NCBI GenBank assembly: GCA_913049565.1
Contig: CAJWZG010000013.1
Span: 1 to 24,223, forward strand
Source of the DNA: an uncultured Gammaproteobacteria bacterium
GTDB taxonomy: Bacteria; Pseudomonadota; Gammaproteobacteria; Pseudomonadales; Azotimanducaceae_A
Direction: 5' to 3'
Length of the DNA: 24,223 nucleotides
Position numbers and translations under genes: made by a program. Below the pieces are notes generated by a model. It did no database searches. It was not told where the DNA came from and saw only the letters and a list, made by a program, of their open reading frames with translations. Of this stretch, positions 1-9,198 are shown in pieces (the stretch's first letter is position 1; every line of letters begins with the position of its first letter).

Positions 1-668
1 GTCAGCAGGCCGCCAAACTCGACAACATGTTTGCCAACATGATTGAGGGCGAGAAGCGCATCCTCAAACTTGTCGTTAAGACCGACGTGCGAGGTAGCCT
101 TGAAGCTATCGTGCAAGCGACGGCAGAGCTGGGCAATGATGAGGTCGCGGTACAGGTTCTGGGATCTGGCGTGGGTGGTATCTCAGAATCTGATGCGACC
201 ATGGCTGCGACCTATGGAGCTACGGTTTTCGGTTTTAACGTGCGAGCGGACAAGACAGCTAAAACGTTACTTGAACGCGAAGGGGTTGAGCTACGCTACT
301 ACAGCGTCATCTACGAGCTAATTGACGATGTCAGAGACGCATTGTCTGGCATGTTATCCCCTGAAATCCGCGAAGAAATTATCGGAACGGCAGAGGTCCG
401 AGACGTGTTTCGCTCCCCTCGATATGGGCAGATTGCTGGATGCATGGTGATCGAAGGCTCTGTGCATCGTAATAAACCGATCCGTGTGCTGCGTGACAAC
501 GTGGTCATTTACGAGGGAGAACTCGAGTCATTACGTCGCTTTAAGGATGACGTTAGTGATGTACGAAACGGCACTGAGTGCGGTATTGGCGTGCGTAACT
601 ACAATGATGTGCGTGCGGGCGATTTGATTGAAGTATTCGATACCAAGGAGATTGCGCGCTCGCTTTAG
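1..668 (+). CDS. infB: Translation initiation factor IF-2, C-terminal part (5' truncated by window edge)
   Basis: The reading frame is open from position 3 and continues leftwards out of the window, so only about the last 222 residues of a protein of roughly 850-950 residues are present. The GTPase G domain is missing. What remains aligns with the region after the G domain: the linker (KLDNMFANM), the third domain ([20 protein letters not shown]), and the C1/C2 domains ([32 protein letters not shown]). The strongly conserved stretch around [19 protein letters not shown] belongs to the fMet-tRNA-binding C2 region. IF-2 is a cytosolic GTPase that brings initiator tRNA to the 30S subunit and promotes subunit joining. 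It is followed 24 bases later by rbfA, as in the nusA-infB-rbfA-truB-rpsO-pnp operons of gammaproteobacteria. Identification is very secure. Confidence 0.97.
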   Translation, partial: QQAAKLDNMFANMIEGEKRILKLVVKTDVRGSLEAIVQATAELGNDEVAVQVLGSGVGGISESDATMAATYGATVFGFNVRADKTAKTLLEREGVELRYYSVIYELIDDVRDALSGMLSPEIREEIIGTAEVRDVFRSPRYGQIAGCMVIEGSVHRNKPIRVLRDNVVIYEGELESLRRFKDDVSDVRNGTECGIGVRNYNDVRAGDLIEVFDTKEIARSL

Positions 669-692
669 GGTCGAGAGCGCGGAAACCCTGGC

Positions 693-1100
693 ATGTCCAG
701 AGATCTCAGAGTTGCAGATTTTGTTCGAGATGAAGTGTCGCGCATATTGCAGCGCGACATGCGTGATCCTCGGGTTGGTAGTTTCGTTAGCGTCAATGAC
801 GTTAAGGTGAGCAAAGATCTCTCTTACGCCGAGATATACGTGTCATCGTTGCAGGCGCAAGACGCCAAATCGCAGACAGAGTTGATAGAAGTATTGAATC
901 GCGCGGCGGGCTTTTTTCGAACCGAATTGGCGAAGCGTCACACGATGCGCACAACGCCGAAGCCACGCTTTCATTATGATGAACTGGCCGAGCGAGGCCC
1001 GCGCTTAGAGAAACTGATTGGCCAGGCGGTAGATCAAGATCAGCAGAGATCTGAACAAATCGACGAAGCGGTAAAAGCAACGCTAACGGACGATCCTTAA
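693..1100 (+). CDS. rbfA: Ribosome-binding factor A
   Basis: This 135-residue protein has the expected length and KH-like fold signatures of RbfA: an N-terminal helix with VADFVRDEVSRILQRDMRDPRVG, then the strand region VNDVKVSKDLSYAEIYVS, and the C-terminal RTTPKPRFHYDE motif. RbfA binds the 30S subunit during late maturation and helps process the 5' end of 16S rRNA. The ATG at 693 has a modest GGAA upstream. The gene sits 24 bases after infB and 3 bases before truB, so it is almost certainly cotranscribed with both. Nothing unusual is seen. Confidence 0.95.
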   Translation: MSRDLRVADFVRDEVSRILQRDMRDPRVGSFVSVNDVKVSKDLSYAEIYVSSLQAQDAKSQTELIEVLNRAAGFFRTELAKRHTMRTTPKPRFHYDELAERGPRLEKLIGQAVDQDQQRSEQIDEAVKATLTDDP

Positions 1101-1103
1101 ACC

Positions 1104-2018
1104 TTGGCTAGACGAAAAAAAGGTAAGCCCATAGACGGTGTTCTCGTGCTGGATAAGCCTCCAGGTATTTCGTCCAACGACGCAGTCCAACAGGCTAAGA
1201 GACTGTTCGGTGCCCAGAAGGTAGGGCATACCGGAAGTTTAGATCCTCTAGCAACGGGCGTACTGCCTCTGTGTTTCGGCGAGGCAACGAAGTTCTCGCA
1301 GTATTTGTTGAATGCAGATAAAGCGTATTGGACGCGTATTCGCTTTGGTGCGACAACGCAGACGGGAGACGCAGACGGAGAAATCATTGCTGAGTCGGAT
1401 GCCAGTAATTTGACACAAGAACAGGTTGGCTCTGCGTTACGAGAATTTGTCGGTGAAATCGAGCAAATCCCTTCGATGTATTCGGCTTTAAAACATAAAG
1501 GCCAGCCACTATATAAGTTGGCGAGACAAGGTATCGAGGTTGAACGCGCGGCCCGAACAGTAACCATCTATAGCGCAGAACTTTTGCAATTTTCTGGGGT
1601 CGATATAGAGTTGCGCGTCTACTGCAGTAAAGGAACCTACATCCGCAGCTTGGCTGAGGATTTGGGTTCGGCATTGGGCTGTGGTGGACATGTGAGTGCT
1701 TTGAGGCGATTGACTGCAGGTCCTTATGAATTGGCTCAGTCAATGACCCTAGAGCAAGTTGCAAAGATAGATGATTTGCAAGCGTTAGAGGCGCTGCTAC
1801 TGCCCGTGTCGAGCGCTGTATGCTCTTGGCCTGCGGTTAGGCTGCACGAAGACACCGCTCATTATGTGCGTCAGGGCCAACCAGTCCAGGTGGCACATGC
1901 ACCCACCAATGGCTGGGTACAAATATTTGAATTAGCCGAGGAAGATCGCTTTCTTGGTGTTGGAGAAATTTTGACAGACGGTCGGGTGGCACCACGAAGG
2001 TTAGTCGCCACCAATTAG
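1104..2018 (+). CDS. truB: tRNA pseudouridine(55) synthase TruB
   Basis: This 304-residue enzyme converts U55 of the tRNA T-loop to pseudouridine. The N-terminal IDGVLVLDKPPGISSND and the catalytic motif GHTGSLDPLATG are intact, with the nucleophilic aspartate at about residue 47. Further family blocks are EIEQIPSMYSALKHKG, CSKGTYIRSLAEDLG and the C-terminal PUA-like end GRVAPRRLV. The start is a TTG at 1104, three bases after the rbfA stop; it gives exactly the family N-terminus (MARRKKGKPIDGV), and no in-frame ATG lies nearby. Translation is probably coupled to rbfA because no good Shine-Dalgarno sequence is visible. Confidence 0.96.
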   Translation: MARRKKGKPIDGVLVLDKPPGISSNDAVQQAKRLFGAQKVGHTGSLDPLATGVLPLCFGEATKFSQYLLNADKAYWTRIRFGATTQTGDADGEIIAESDASNLTQEQVGSALREFVGEIEQIPSMYSALKHKGQPLYKLARQGIEVERAARTVTIYSAELLQFSGVDIELRVYCSKGTYIRSLAEDLGSALGCGGHVSALRRLTAGPYELAQSMTLEQVAKIDDLQALEALLLPVSSAVCSWPAVRLHEDTAHYVRQGQPVQVAHAPTNGWVQIFELAEEDRFLGVGEILTDGRVAPRRLVATN

Positions 2019-2042
2019 TCAGAAAATAGGCATCGATACTGC

Positions 2043-2048
2043 TAATAC
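2043..2048 (+). promoter_or_regulatory. Possible extended -10 promoter for rpsO
   Basis: The truB-rpsO gap contains TGCTAATAC, which resembles an extended -10 element (TGnTATAAT-like), about 48 bases before the rpsO start. No convincing -35 is visible at the right distance. In E. coli an rpsO promoter also lies between truB and rpsO, which makes the position sensible. This is a suggestion from sequence likeness only. Confidence 0.3.
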
Positions 2049-2095
2049 GCGCGGTTTCGGATGCATCGAGTAACAGCGTATTTTGGAGAAACGAC

Positions 2096-2365
2096 ATGGC
2101 GTTAACAGCCGTAACAAAAGCGGAAATCGTGAAAGAGTATCAACTCGAAGACGGTGACACGGGCTCGCCCGAAGTGCAGGTAGCATTACTGACTCACAAC
2201 ATTAATACGCTACAAGGCCACTTTAAGGAGCATCACAAAGACCACCATTCTCGCCGTGGTCTGATTCGTATGGTTAACCAGCGCCGCAAGCTGTTGGATT
2301 ACCTTAAGAAGAAAGACGTAGGTCGCTACAGTGATTTGATTAAGCGACTTGGACTGCGTCGATAG
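2096..2365 (+). CDS. rpsO: 30S ribosomal protein S15
   Basis: The product is 89 residues, the standard S15 length. It shows the family blocks [46 protein letters not shown] and [14 protein letters not shown]15 is a primary binder of 16S rRNA in the central domain of the 30S subunit and helps form an intersubunit bridge. The ATG at 2096 is preceded by a GGAG at 2085-2088 with good spacing. The gene lies between truB and pnp, the usual arrangement. A GC-rich hairpin follows the stop codon. Confidence 0.98.
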   Translation: MALTAVTKAEIVKEYQLEDGDTGSPEVQVALLTHNINTLQGHFKEHHKDHHSRRGLIRMVNQRRKLLDYLKKKDVGRYSDLIKRLGLRR

Positions 2366-2375
2366 GATGTCTTGG

Positions 2376-2397
2376 CCTGCCTCTAAATCGAGGCGGG
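2376..2397 (+). terminator. Hairpin after rpsO, possible partial terminator/attenuator
   Basis: An 8-base-pair stem (CCTGCCTC paired with GAGGCGGG, one G-T pair) with a 6-base loop begins 11 bases after the rpsO stop. It is followed by TTCTCGTTATC rather than a clean run of T, so it is at best a leaky terminator, or an RNA 3'-end stabiliser after processing. In E. coli a terminator between rpsO and pnp lets only part of the transcription continue into pnp, so this position is as expected. Confidence 0.5.
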
Positions 2398-2534
2398 TTC
2401 TCGTTATCGCTCAACGATTGCACAGCACCAAAACAGCAATAGCGCCGCCAAGGAAAAGACGCAGCGCAAATGTTTACGGCCATCTGCCCAAACGAGTGGA
2501 CAGGTCGGGTTGAGGGCAACCAGATCGATAACGG

Positions 2535-2557
2535 AGTCTTGACTGAAGAGTCAGACT
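2535..2557 (+). promoter_or_regulatory. pnp leader hairpin (candidate RNase III / autoregulation site)
   Basis: The 273-base rpsO-pnp spacer contains an imperfect hairpin: AGTCTTGACT pairs with AGTCAGACT (one bulged T) around a GAAG loop, about 80 bases upstream of the pnp start. In E. coli the pnp leader folds into a long stem that RNase III cleaves, after which PNPase represses its own synthesis. The position fits that role, but the stem here is short and its processing is inferred, not seen. Apart from this and the rpsO hairpin, nothing else in the spacer was recognised. Confidence 0.4.
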
Positions 2558-2638
2558 GGATGCAGTACACAAAGAGAAAAGAAGAAAGTAAAGACAGTAA
2601 ATTGTTAGAAGAATGCAGATCCAATTGGAGGAATCAGC

Positions 2639-4744
2639 TTGAACCCTATTTATAAAGAATTTCAATATGGCGACGAAACGGTCGTCATGGAAACAAACAA
2701 AGTTGCGAAACAGGCTACAGGGTCTGTCACAGTGACTATCGGTAGCACTGTGGTTTTGACTACGGTGGTAGGCGCCAGAAGCCCACGCCCCGGTCAGGAC
2801 TTCTTTCCCTTGACCGTGAACTATCAAGAAAAGACATATGCCGCTGGAAAAATTCCTGGAGGATTTTTCCGTCGCGAGGGTCGCCCAAGTGAGAAAGAGA
2901 CCCTCACCTGCCGACTGATTGACAGGCCTATTCGGCCACTATTCCCCAAGGGCTTTATGAACGAAGTCCAAGTGGTATGCACAGTATTGTCTGCCGATAA
3001 AGACCAAGATCCAGATATTGCGGCAATGATCGGCACCTCTGCTGCTCTGGCTATTTCGGGTATCCCGTTTAATGGGCCATTGGGCGCAGCGCGCGTTGGT
3101 TATATCGATGGTAACTACATCTTGAACCCTGGTTATGAGACCTTAAAAGAGTCGATGCTGAGCATGACCGTTGCTGGAACCGAGTCAGCGGTTTTGATGG
3201 TTGAGTCTGAAGCGAAAGAAATGACCGAAGACGAAATGCTGGGCGCTGTCTTGTTCGGCCACCAAGAAATGCAGGCAATCATTAAAGCTGTTGCTGAACT
3301 GGCTGCGGAAGCAGGCAAGGAAGCATGGGATTGGCAGGCTGCAGCGAAGGATGAGAGCCTTCAAGAGTCTGTTGCTTCCGCGATCAAGGCTGACCTTGGT
3401 GAGGCTTATCGTATCTCGGATAAGATGGAGCGCCAGGCAGCTGTATCCGCTTTGCGCCATAAGGCGGTTGCGGAAATTTCAGGAGACGATGCGCCATACA
3501 GTGCAGATGATGTCTCAGATACCTTCGCCCGGGTTGAAAAAGACTTAGTGCGGCAGCGAGTATTGAACGGTGAGCCACGTATTGACGGTCGCGATCTGCG
3601 CACCGTGCGGCCGATTGAGGTAGAGGTGGGCGTGCTGCCTAAAGCACATGGCTCCGCGCTCTTCACACGCGGTGAAACTCAGGCTTTAGTGGTTGCAACA
3701 TTGGGCACGTTGCGCGATGCGGCGCTAATTGATGCTCTGGAAGGCTCCTACAAAGACACCTTCATGCTGCACTATAACTTCCCTCCCTACAGTGTTGGCG
3801 AAGCCGGCTTTATGAGCGGCCCAAAGCGTCGAGAAATCGGCCACGGTAAGTTGGCGCGTCGTGGCGTGACAGCAGCACTGCCGAATGCCGAAGATTTTCC
3901 ATACACCATCCGCGTGGTTTCCGAGATCACTGAATCCAATGGGTCTAGTTCAATGGCTAGCGTCTGTGGTACATCTTTAGCCCTGATGGACGCTGGTGTG
4001 CCAGTAACAGCTCCTGTGGCTGGGGTCGCAATGGGACTCGTCAAGGAAGGAAATCGTTATGCGGTATTGACTGACATCTTGGGCGATGAAGATCATCTGG
4101 GCGACATGGATTTCAAAGTGGCTGGCACTGACAAAGGTGTTACCGCACTGCAGATGGATATCAAGATCGAAGGCATCACGGAAGAAATTATGGAAGCTGC
4201 TCTGGCGCAGGCGAATGAAGCGCGAATCCATATTTTGGGTGAGATGAATAAGGTCATCAGCGAGTCCCGAGAGGAGTTGTCGTCAAACGCACCGGCCATG
4301 GTAACGATGAATGTACACCCGGATAAAATCCGCGACATCATCGGTAAAGGTGGTGCGACCATTCGGTCCATCGTCGAAGAAACGGGCGCAGAAGTCGATA
4401 TCAACGACGATGGCAGCGTGCGTATCTATGCGGAAGACGGATCGGCTAAGGATGCAGCAGTGGCTCGAATTCAGGAGATCACTGCTGAAGCGGAAGTTGG
4501 CACCATTTATAAGGGCTCGGTCGCGCGCATCGTAGACTTTGGTGCGTTCGTAACGATTCTGCCTGGTAAAGATGGGCTGCTGCACATCTCTCAGATTGCA
4601 GAAGAACGCGTAGAGAATGTCAGCGATTACTTGAGCGAAGGCCAAGAGATTGAAGTGGTTGTGCTTGATGTAGATCAACGGGGCCGAATTAAGCTATCAA
4701 TCAAAGAGCTTGAGAACTACCGTGACCAAAACGAGGCGAGCTAA
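2639..4744 (+). CDS. pnp: Polyribonucleotide nucleotidyltransferase (PNPase)
   Basis: This 701-residue protein has the full PNPase layout. The first RNase PH-like domain includes the [12 protein letters not shown] block, and an all-helical linker follows. The second, catalytic RNase PH domain includes [29 protein letters not shown] and [19 protein letters not shown] domain starts near residue 552 with the GKGG loop around 569-572, and an S1 RNA-binding domain runs from about 621. PNPase degrades RNA 3' to 5' by phosphorolysis and is a degradosome partner in many gammaproteobacteria. The start is a TTG at 2639 with a strong GGAGG at 2627-2631; it yields the usual N-terminus [11 protein letters not shown]. 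The gene is closed by a strong terminator. Confidence 0.98.
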   Translation: MNPIYKEFQYGDETVVMETNKVAKQATGSVTVTIGSTVVLTTVVGARSPRPGQDFFPLTVNYQEKTYAAGKIPGGFFRREGRPSEKETLTCRLIDRPIRPLFPKGFMNEVQVVCTVLSADKDQDPDIAAMIGTSAALAISGIPFNGPLGAARVGYIDGNYILNPGYETLKESMLSMTVAGTESAVLMVESEAKEMTEDEMLGAVLFGHQEMQAIIKAVAELAAEAGKEAWDWQAAAKDESLQESVASAIKADLGEAYRISDKMERQAAVSALRHKAVAEISGDDAPYSADDVSDTFARVEKDLVRQRVLNGEPRIDGRDLRTVRPIEVEVGVLPKAHGSALFTRGETQALVVATLGTLRDAALIDALEGSYKDTFMLHYNFPPYSVGEAGFMSGPKRREIGHGKLARRGVTAALPNAEDFPYTIRVVSEITESNGSSSMASVCGTSLALMDAGVPVTAPVAGVAMGLVKEGNRYAVLTDILGDEDHLGDMDFKVAGTDKGVTALQMDIKIEGITEEIMEAALAQANEARIHILGEMNKVISESREELSSNAPAMVTMNVHPDKIRDIIGKGGATIRSIVEETGAEVDINDDGSVRIYAEDGSAKDAAVARIQEITAEAEVGTIYKGSVARIVDFGAFVTILPGKDGLLHISQIAEERVENVSDYLSEGQEIEVVVLDVDQRGRIKLSIKELENYRDQNEAS

Positions 4745-4758
4745 CGCCCACCATCGTT

Positions 4759-4786
4759 AAAAAAGCCGGCTTATGCCGGCTTTTTT
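4759..4786. terminator. Bidirectional intrinsic terminator between pnp and acs
   Basis: A perfect stem (AAAAAAGCCGGC paired with GCCGGCTTTTTT) encloses a 4-base loop TTAT. Because the stem ends in an A-tract on one side and a T-tract on the other, it reads as a GC hairpin plus T-run on both strands. It lies 14 bases after the pnp stop and 28 bases beyond the acs stop, so it can end transcription from both converging genes. Confidence 0.92.
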
Positions 4787-4814
4787 GTGTCCGAAGCGCC
4801 GTCAGTAAAGAATA

Positions 4815-6758
4815 CTAGCGAGCAGGCTGAACCCTGTTGGCGACCAAGTCCTCCACCACACTCGGGTCTGCAAGGGTGGACGTGTCGCCGAGACTCTCCA
4901 ATTCGTTGGCAGCAATTTTGCGTAAAATACGTCGCATAATTTTACCCGACCGTGTTTTCGGTAACCCCGGCGCCCACTGGATAACATCAGGTTTGGCGAT
5001 GGGTCCGATTTCTTTGCGCACCATGGCGATTAGCTCGGCAAGCAGCGCATCGCTGTCTGAATTGTCGCCGGCCATTAGGGTCACGTAGGCATAGATCCCT
5101 TCACCTTTGAGGTCATGAGGGAATCCCACTACAGCGGCTTCGGCAACACTAGGATGTAACACTAAGGCACTTTCCACCTCGGCGGTGCCGATACGGTGGC
5201 CGGAAATGTTCATCACGTCATCGACTCGCCCGGTGATCCAGTAATAACCGTCTTCGTCCCGTCGCGCACCGTCGCCGGTAAAGTAGTAGCCAGGGTAGGT
5301 GGAGTAATAGGTGTCGATCACTCGTTGATGATCGCCGTAAACAGTTCGAATCTGTCCGGGCCAAGAGGCCGTGATAACCAGATTGCCGGACGCTGCCTGA
5401 TCTTCGATCAGTTTGCCTTCAGTATCCACCAATGCCGGCTGCACCCCAAAGAACGGGCGCGTAGCGGATCCCGGCTTCAACGCTGTTGCTCCGGGCAGCG
5501 GAGTAATCATGATGCCGCCGGTCTCTGTCTGCCACCATGTATCGACAATAGGGCACCGGCTATCACCGACAACCCGGTGGTACCACTCCCATGCTTCGGG
5601 ATTAATAGGCTCTCCAACGCTACCCAAAAGATGCAGGCTTGCGCGCGAGCTACCGCTAACAAATTCGTCGCCCTGAGCCATTAGCTGACGTAATGCTGTG
5701 GGAGCCGTATAAAAGATATTGATCTGATGTTTATCGATAACCTGCCAACAGCGTGAGGCGTCTGGATAAGTGGGCACGCCTTCGAACATTACCGTGGTGG
5801 CGCCATTGGTCAGTGGGCCGTAAACGATGTAAGAGTGACCGGTAATCCAACCGACATCAGCAGTGCACCAGTAAATGTCGCCGTCATGATAGTCAAAAAC
5901 GTACTTATGGCTCATCGCAGCATGCAACAAATAGCCAGCCGAGCTGTGCTGAACTCCTTTGGGTTTGCCGGTAGAGCCAGAGGTGTACAGAATAAAGAGC
6001 GGATCTTCGGACTCCATTACCTCGGGTTCGGCTGCTTTCGGTTGATCCTTTGTCAGATCCGAATACCAGACGTCCCGCCCTTCAGTCCACGCGATGTTGC
6101 CGCCTGTGCGTTTTACGGTAACAACTGTGTGCACATCTGGGCAGCCGGCTAATGCCTCTTCAGTATTTGCTTTCAGCGGGATAGACTTGCCGCCACGAAC
6201 GCCTTCATCGGCGGTGATAACAGTTTGGCAGTCTGAATCCAGAATTCGATCTTTAAGGGATTGGGGCGAAAAGCCACCAAATACGACGCTATGAATTGCG
6301 CCGACTCGAGCACAGGCAAGCATGGCGTAGGCAGCCTCAGGGATCATAGGCATATAGATGCAAACTCGATCACCTTTTTTCACTCCTCGCGCGCGTAAAC
6401 CGTTGGATAACTGACACACTTGGTCGTGTAGTTCTTGATAGCTGATATGTGCATGATCTTTAGGGTCGTCGCCTTCCCAAATGATCGCCGTCTGATTCGC
6501 TCTGGTAGGTAAGTGCCGGTCGATGCAGTTCACGCTGACATTGAGTTGCCCGCCGTCAAACCAGCGAATGTTACCGCTAGGGATGTCCGCATTACTTACA
6601 GTGTGCCAAGGCTGGTGCCAGCTCAGAAACAATTCGGCTTGGTCTGCCCAGAAACGATCAGGGTTCTCGATGGAGTGCCGATACATTGATTGATAAGTGT
6701 CGTCATCGATAAGCGTACGAGTCCTTAGAGTTGCAGGGACTGGGTAGAGTTCGCTCAC
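4815..6758 (-). CDS. acs: Acetyl-CoA synthetase (acetate-CoA ligase, AMP-forming)
   Basis: This 647-residue protein matches the usual Acs length. It activates acetate through acetyl-AMP to acetyl-CoA. Visible motifs are the N-terminal ACS domain, the P-loop-like [23 protein letters not shown] (its tryptophan shapes the small acetate pocket), [24 protein letters not shown], and the C-terminal RSGKIMRR. The lysine of that last motif (about residue 606) is catalytic for adenylation and is the site regulated by acetylation in the family. A propionyl-CoA synthetase is less likely given the WWQTETGG block and close Acs similarity. The start is GTG at 6758 with a near-perfect AGGAGG six bases upstream. 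It follows pgi by 31 bases, so both are probably cotranscribed, as in Pseudomonas. Confidence 0.95.
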   Translation of the reverse strand: MSELYPVPATLRTRTLIDDDTYQSMYRHSIENPDRFWADQAELFLSWHQPWHTVSNADIPSGNIRWFDGGQLNVSVNCIDRHLPTRANQTAIIWEGDDPKDHAHISYQELHDQVCQLSNGLRARGVKKGDRVCIYMPMIPEAAYAMLACARVGAIHSVVFGGFSPQSLKDRILDSDCQTVITADEGVRGGKSIPLKANTEEALAGCPDVHTVVTVKRTGGNIAWTEGRDVWYSDLTKDQPKAAEPEVMESEDPLFILYTSGSTGKPKGVQHSSAGYLLHAAMSHKYVFDYHDGDIYWCTADVGWITGHSYIVYGPLTNGATTVMFEGVPTYPDASRCWQVIDKHQINIFYTAPTALRQLMAQGDEFVSGSSRASLHLLGSVGEPINPEAWEWYHRVVGDSRCPIVDTWWQTETGGIMITPLPGATALKPGSATRPFFGVQPALVDTEGKLIEDQAASGNLVITASWPGQIRTVYGDHQRVIDTYYSTYPGYYFTGDGARRDEDGYYWITGRVDDVMNISGHRIGTAEVESALVLHPSVAEAAVVGFPHDLKGEGIYAYVTLMAGDNSDSDALLAELIAMVRKEIGPIAKPDVIQWAPGLPKTRSGKIMRRILRKIAANELESLGDTSTLADPSVVEDLVANRVQPAR

Positions 6759-6789
6759 TGAAATCCTCCTATTGGCCTAGCCGATGCGA

Positions 6790-8385
6790 TCAAAATTCGC
6801 GTTGGTTGCTGCGCTTGAACTGGTCAATCAAATGCTGTGTTGCAGGGTCTTGGTTGCTGGATTGCTCGCCTTGAAGTTCATCAAAAATCGGTAAGGCCAT
6901 TTTCTTACCCAGTTCCACTCCCCATTGGTCAAATGAGTTTATGTTCCACAATACGCCCTGACAAAAAACTTTGTGTTCATAGATGGCGAGTAAACACCCT
7001 AATTGCTCGGGTTGCAGATCGTCTAGAATGATCGTCGTCGATGGGTGTTGACCCTCGACAAACTTATGCTGCTCATGAGATTTTTCGGGTTGATGGCCGA
7101 GCGTCAATGCTTGCCCTTGGGCGATACCGTTAGCAAATAGCCAGTGGTGGTGTGCTGGGCGATGGTAGGCATCCCTAGCGACGATAACAAAGTCTGCAGC
7201 GAACCGACTCGTGCCTTGGTGCAGTAGCTGGTGATAGGCATGCTGGCCGTTGGTGCCGCACCCGCCCCATAGCACCTGCATTGTCCGATAGTTTAGCCTG
7301 GAGCCCGTAACGTCAACAGATTTACCGTTGCTTTCCATTTCAAGCTGCTGCAAAAAGTCTGGTAACAGTTTCAGTCTTTGGTCGTAACTGATAACTGCCA
7401 GACTATTGCAACCTAATGCCGTGGTGTTCCAGGTAGCTAAAAGCGCTGAAATCAGAGGAATGTTTTGCTTGAGTGGCGCTCCGACAAAATGCTCGTCTGC
7501 TATGCGCGCCCCATTGAGCAAGCGCTCAAAGGCGTCACTGCCAATCTGCAGCATGATGGGCAATCCCACCGCAGACCAGAGTGAGAAGCGGCCTCCCACC
7601 CAATCCCAGAGTGGGAAGATATTTTGTTCTGACAATCCAAATTTCGATGCAGCGGCTAAATTTGTCGTTACACCAATAAAGTGTTGGGCAATGGCCCCGA
7701 CATTGCCGGTTCGCTCAAGAAACCAGCTTCGCGCGCTATCTGCGTTCACTTGAGTTTCCAGTGTGCTGAAGGACTTTGACACGATGATGAAAAGAGTCGT
7801 TTCAGGGTTTAGACCCTGCAGAGCTTTATCGATATCACTGGCATCAATATTGGCAACAAAGTGAATATTAGGCGCTTTTTCTTGGCTTGGGATGTGCGCG
7901 AGGGCGTTGACTAGTAGCTCGGGGCCAAGGTGTGAACCGCCAATACCAATGTGGACAACATCCTTGATAGCTCGGTTGCTAAAGCCTCGCCAAGAGCCAT
8001 GGCGAATTGCATCGACGCTAGCGTAAAGTCGTTCCTTGGTGCTGGCGACCTGCTCTTGGAAGTTCAATGGGGCTTGCGGAGCACCTTGACGCAGAACAGT
8101 GTGCATTACCTCGCGGCCCTCAGATACGTTGATCTTTTCTCCGGAGAACATCGCATCTCGTTTAGCAACAAGGTCAACCTTCTCAGCGAGCGCTAGCAAC
8201 TCGTCTAAAGCTTGTTGGTCCACTCGCTGGCGAGAAAAGTCGAAGTGGCAGCCTGCCAAATCGTGGCGCAACACGTTACTGCGTTTTGCGTCCTGCAGTA
8301 ACTCGTTGCTCGAAATTGGTTCCAGTCGTTGAGCTGATGCGGTTAATGCGGCCCAATGCGGGGGTGTTATCGTCGTATCACCCAC
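6790..8385 (-). CDS. pgi: Glucose-6-phosphate isomerase
   Basis: The product has 531 residues, close to the family norm of about 550. It interconverts glucose 6-phosphate and fructose 6-phosphate in glycolysis/gluconeogenesis. Signatures in order are MFSGEKIN, VVHIGIGGSHLGP, the phosphate-binding SKSFSTLET, WDWVGGRFSLWSAVGLPI, LEMESNGKSVD (catalytic glutamate), GTNGQHAYHQLLHQG (catalytic histidine) and FDQWGVELGK (catalytic lysine near 494). The start is GTG at 8385, two bases after the upstream kinase stop, and no ribosome-binding site is visible, so translation is probably coupled. In Pseudomonas the gene upstream of pgi is panD; here the pan genes are missing and a deoxynucleoside kinase abuts it. 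Confidence 0.96.
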   Translation of the reverse strand: MGDTTITPPHWAALTASAQRLEPISSNELLQDAKRSNVLRHDLAGCHFDFSRQRVDQQALDELLALAEKVDLVAKRDAMFSGEKINVSEGREVMHTVLRQGAPQAPLNFQEQVASTKERLYASVDAIRHGSWRGFSNRAIKDVVHIGIGGSHLGPELLVNALAHIPSQEKAPNIHFVANIDASDIDKALQGLNPETTLFIIVSKSFSTLETQVNADSARSWFLERTGNVGAIAQHFIGVTTNLAAASKFGLSEQNIFPLWDWVGGRFSLWSAVGLPIMLQIGSDAFERLLNGARIADEHFVGAPLKQNIPLISALLATWNTTALGCNSLAVISYDQRLKLLPDFLQQLEMESNGKSVDVTGSRLNYRTMQVLWGGCGTNGQHAYHQLLHQGTSRFAADFVIVARDAYHRPAHHHWLFANGIAQGQALTLGHQPEKSHEQHKFVEGQHPSTTIILDDLQPEQLGCLLAIYEHKVFCQGVLWNINSFDQWGVELGKKMALPIFDELQGEQSSNQDPATQHLIDQFKRSNQREF

Positions 8386-8387
8386 TA

Positions 8388-9074
8388 CTAGAGAAGTGTC
8401 GGGTTAGGGTTGAAGAACTGACGTGAGCCTTCCATATGCAAAACTTGCTCGAGCAGTGCGTTGAAGTGTGCATCGTTGTTGGCAAAGTCAATCTCTGCGG
8501 CATTCACAATGAGTACTGGAGCCTTGTCGTAGTAGTGAAAAAATTCCGTGTAGCTATCTGCCAGTACATCCAGATAGTCGATATCGATAGCGCGTTCGAA
8601 TGATAGTCCTCGTCGAAAGACTCTCTGTTGAAGTACGCTGGCAGGGGCTTGTAGATAAATCACCAAATCCGGATTTGGTGGTTGCATCTTCAGGCTGCTG
8701 TGAATCTGTTGGTAAAGGTCAAATTCCTCTGCGTCGAGGGTGAGCTGGGCAAACAGATTATCTTTTTCGACCATAAAGTCCGCGACCAGAGAGCGATCCA
8801 AAAGGTCGTTTCCTGGCATGTCGAGTACTTGTTTTGCGCGCTGGAGCAGGAAAAAAAGTTGCGTCGGTAGGGCTTGGCTTGCCCCCTCCGCATAAAAACG
8901 ATCCAGAAATGGATTTTCAGCTGCAGGCTCAAGCATCAGCGGGTAGTCTAATAAACGGGCCAGCTTCGTCGCGAGCGTTGTTTTACCGACACCAATAGGT
9001 CCTTCAACGGCAACGTATTGAGGCAGTCTCTGCTCTGCCTTAGCTGAGTTAACCAGCGCAATTGACTCTGGCAT
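8388..9074 (-). CDS. Deoxynucleoside kinase (dNK/dGK family)
   Basis: This protein of 228 residues phosphorylates deoxynucleosides in nucleotide salvage; the exact base preference cannot be read from the sequence. The P-loop GPIGVGKT is at residues 25-32, followed by the LEP motif (catalytic glutamate near 49), ENPFLDRFY, a DRS-containing helix (LLDRSLVADF) with EKDNLFA, and an arginine-rich LID (RVFRRGLSFER, about 151-161). The frame is open upstream to 9293, but that extension overlaps pcnB and has no kinase features; the ATG at 9074 gives the normal family length. A GTG at 9131, with AGGG upstream, is the other plausible start. It lies 124 bases after pcnB, where folK sits in Pseudomonas, and 2 bases before pgi, where panBCD would be. 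Confidence 0.88.
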   Translation of the reverse strand: MPESIALVNSAKAEQRLPQYVAVEGPIGVGKTTLATKLARLLDYPLMLEPAAENPFLDRFYAEGASQALPTQLFFLLQRAKQVLDMPGNDLLDRSLVADFMVEKDNLFAQLTLDAEEFDLYQQIHSSLKMQPPNPDLVIYLQAPASVLQQRVFRRGLSFERAIDIDYLDVLADSYTEFFHYYDKAPVLIVNAAEIDFANNDAHFNALLEQVLHMEGSRQFFNPNPTLL

Positions 9075-9198
9075 ACCGCTTGGATCGGATATTAAGCCGG
9101 GTTTAGCGGCTGTTCTTTGCGGCGTTGACACAAAATTTACCCTAGCTGGACGCGTCGCGTGTAAGTGCCAAACACTATGATCGTTGTCACCTTGGCAA

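Noticed and set aside
5344..5356. GTTCGAATC-like tRNA T-loop sequence
   Set aside because: It is inside acs codons with no acceptor stem, anticodon arm or CCA end around it.
5196..5684. 162-codon open frame on the + strand opposite acs
   Set aside because: It is fully antisense to a strongly conserved enzyme, with no recognisable domain; a codon-bias shadow.
9075..9198. Possible folK remnant between pcnB and the kinase
   Set aside because: The 124 bases are too few and their translations show no FolK motif, so no pseudogene can be claimed.
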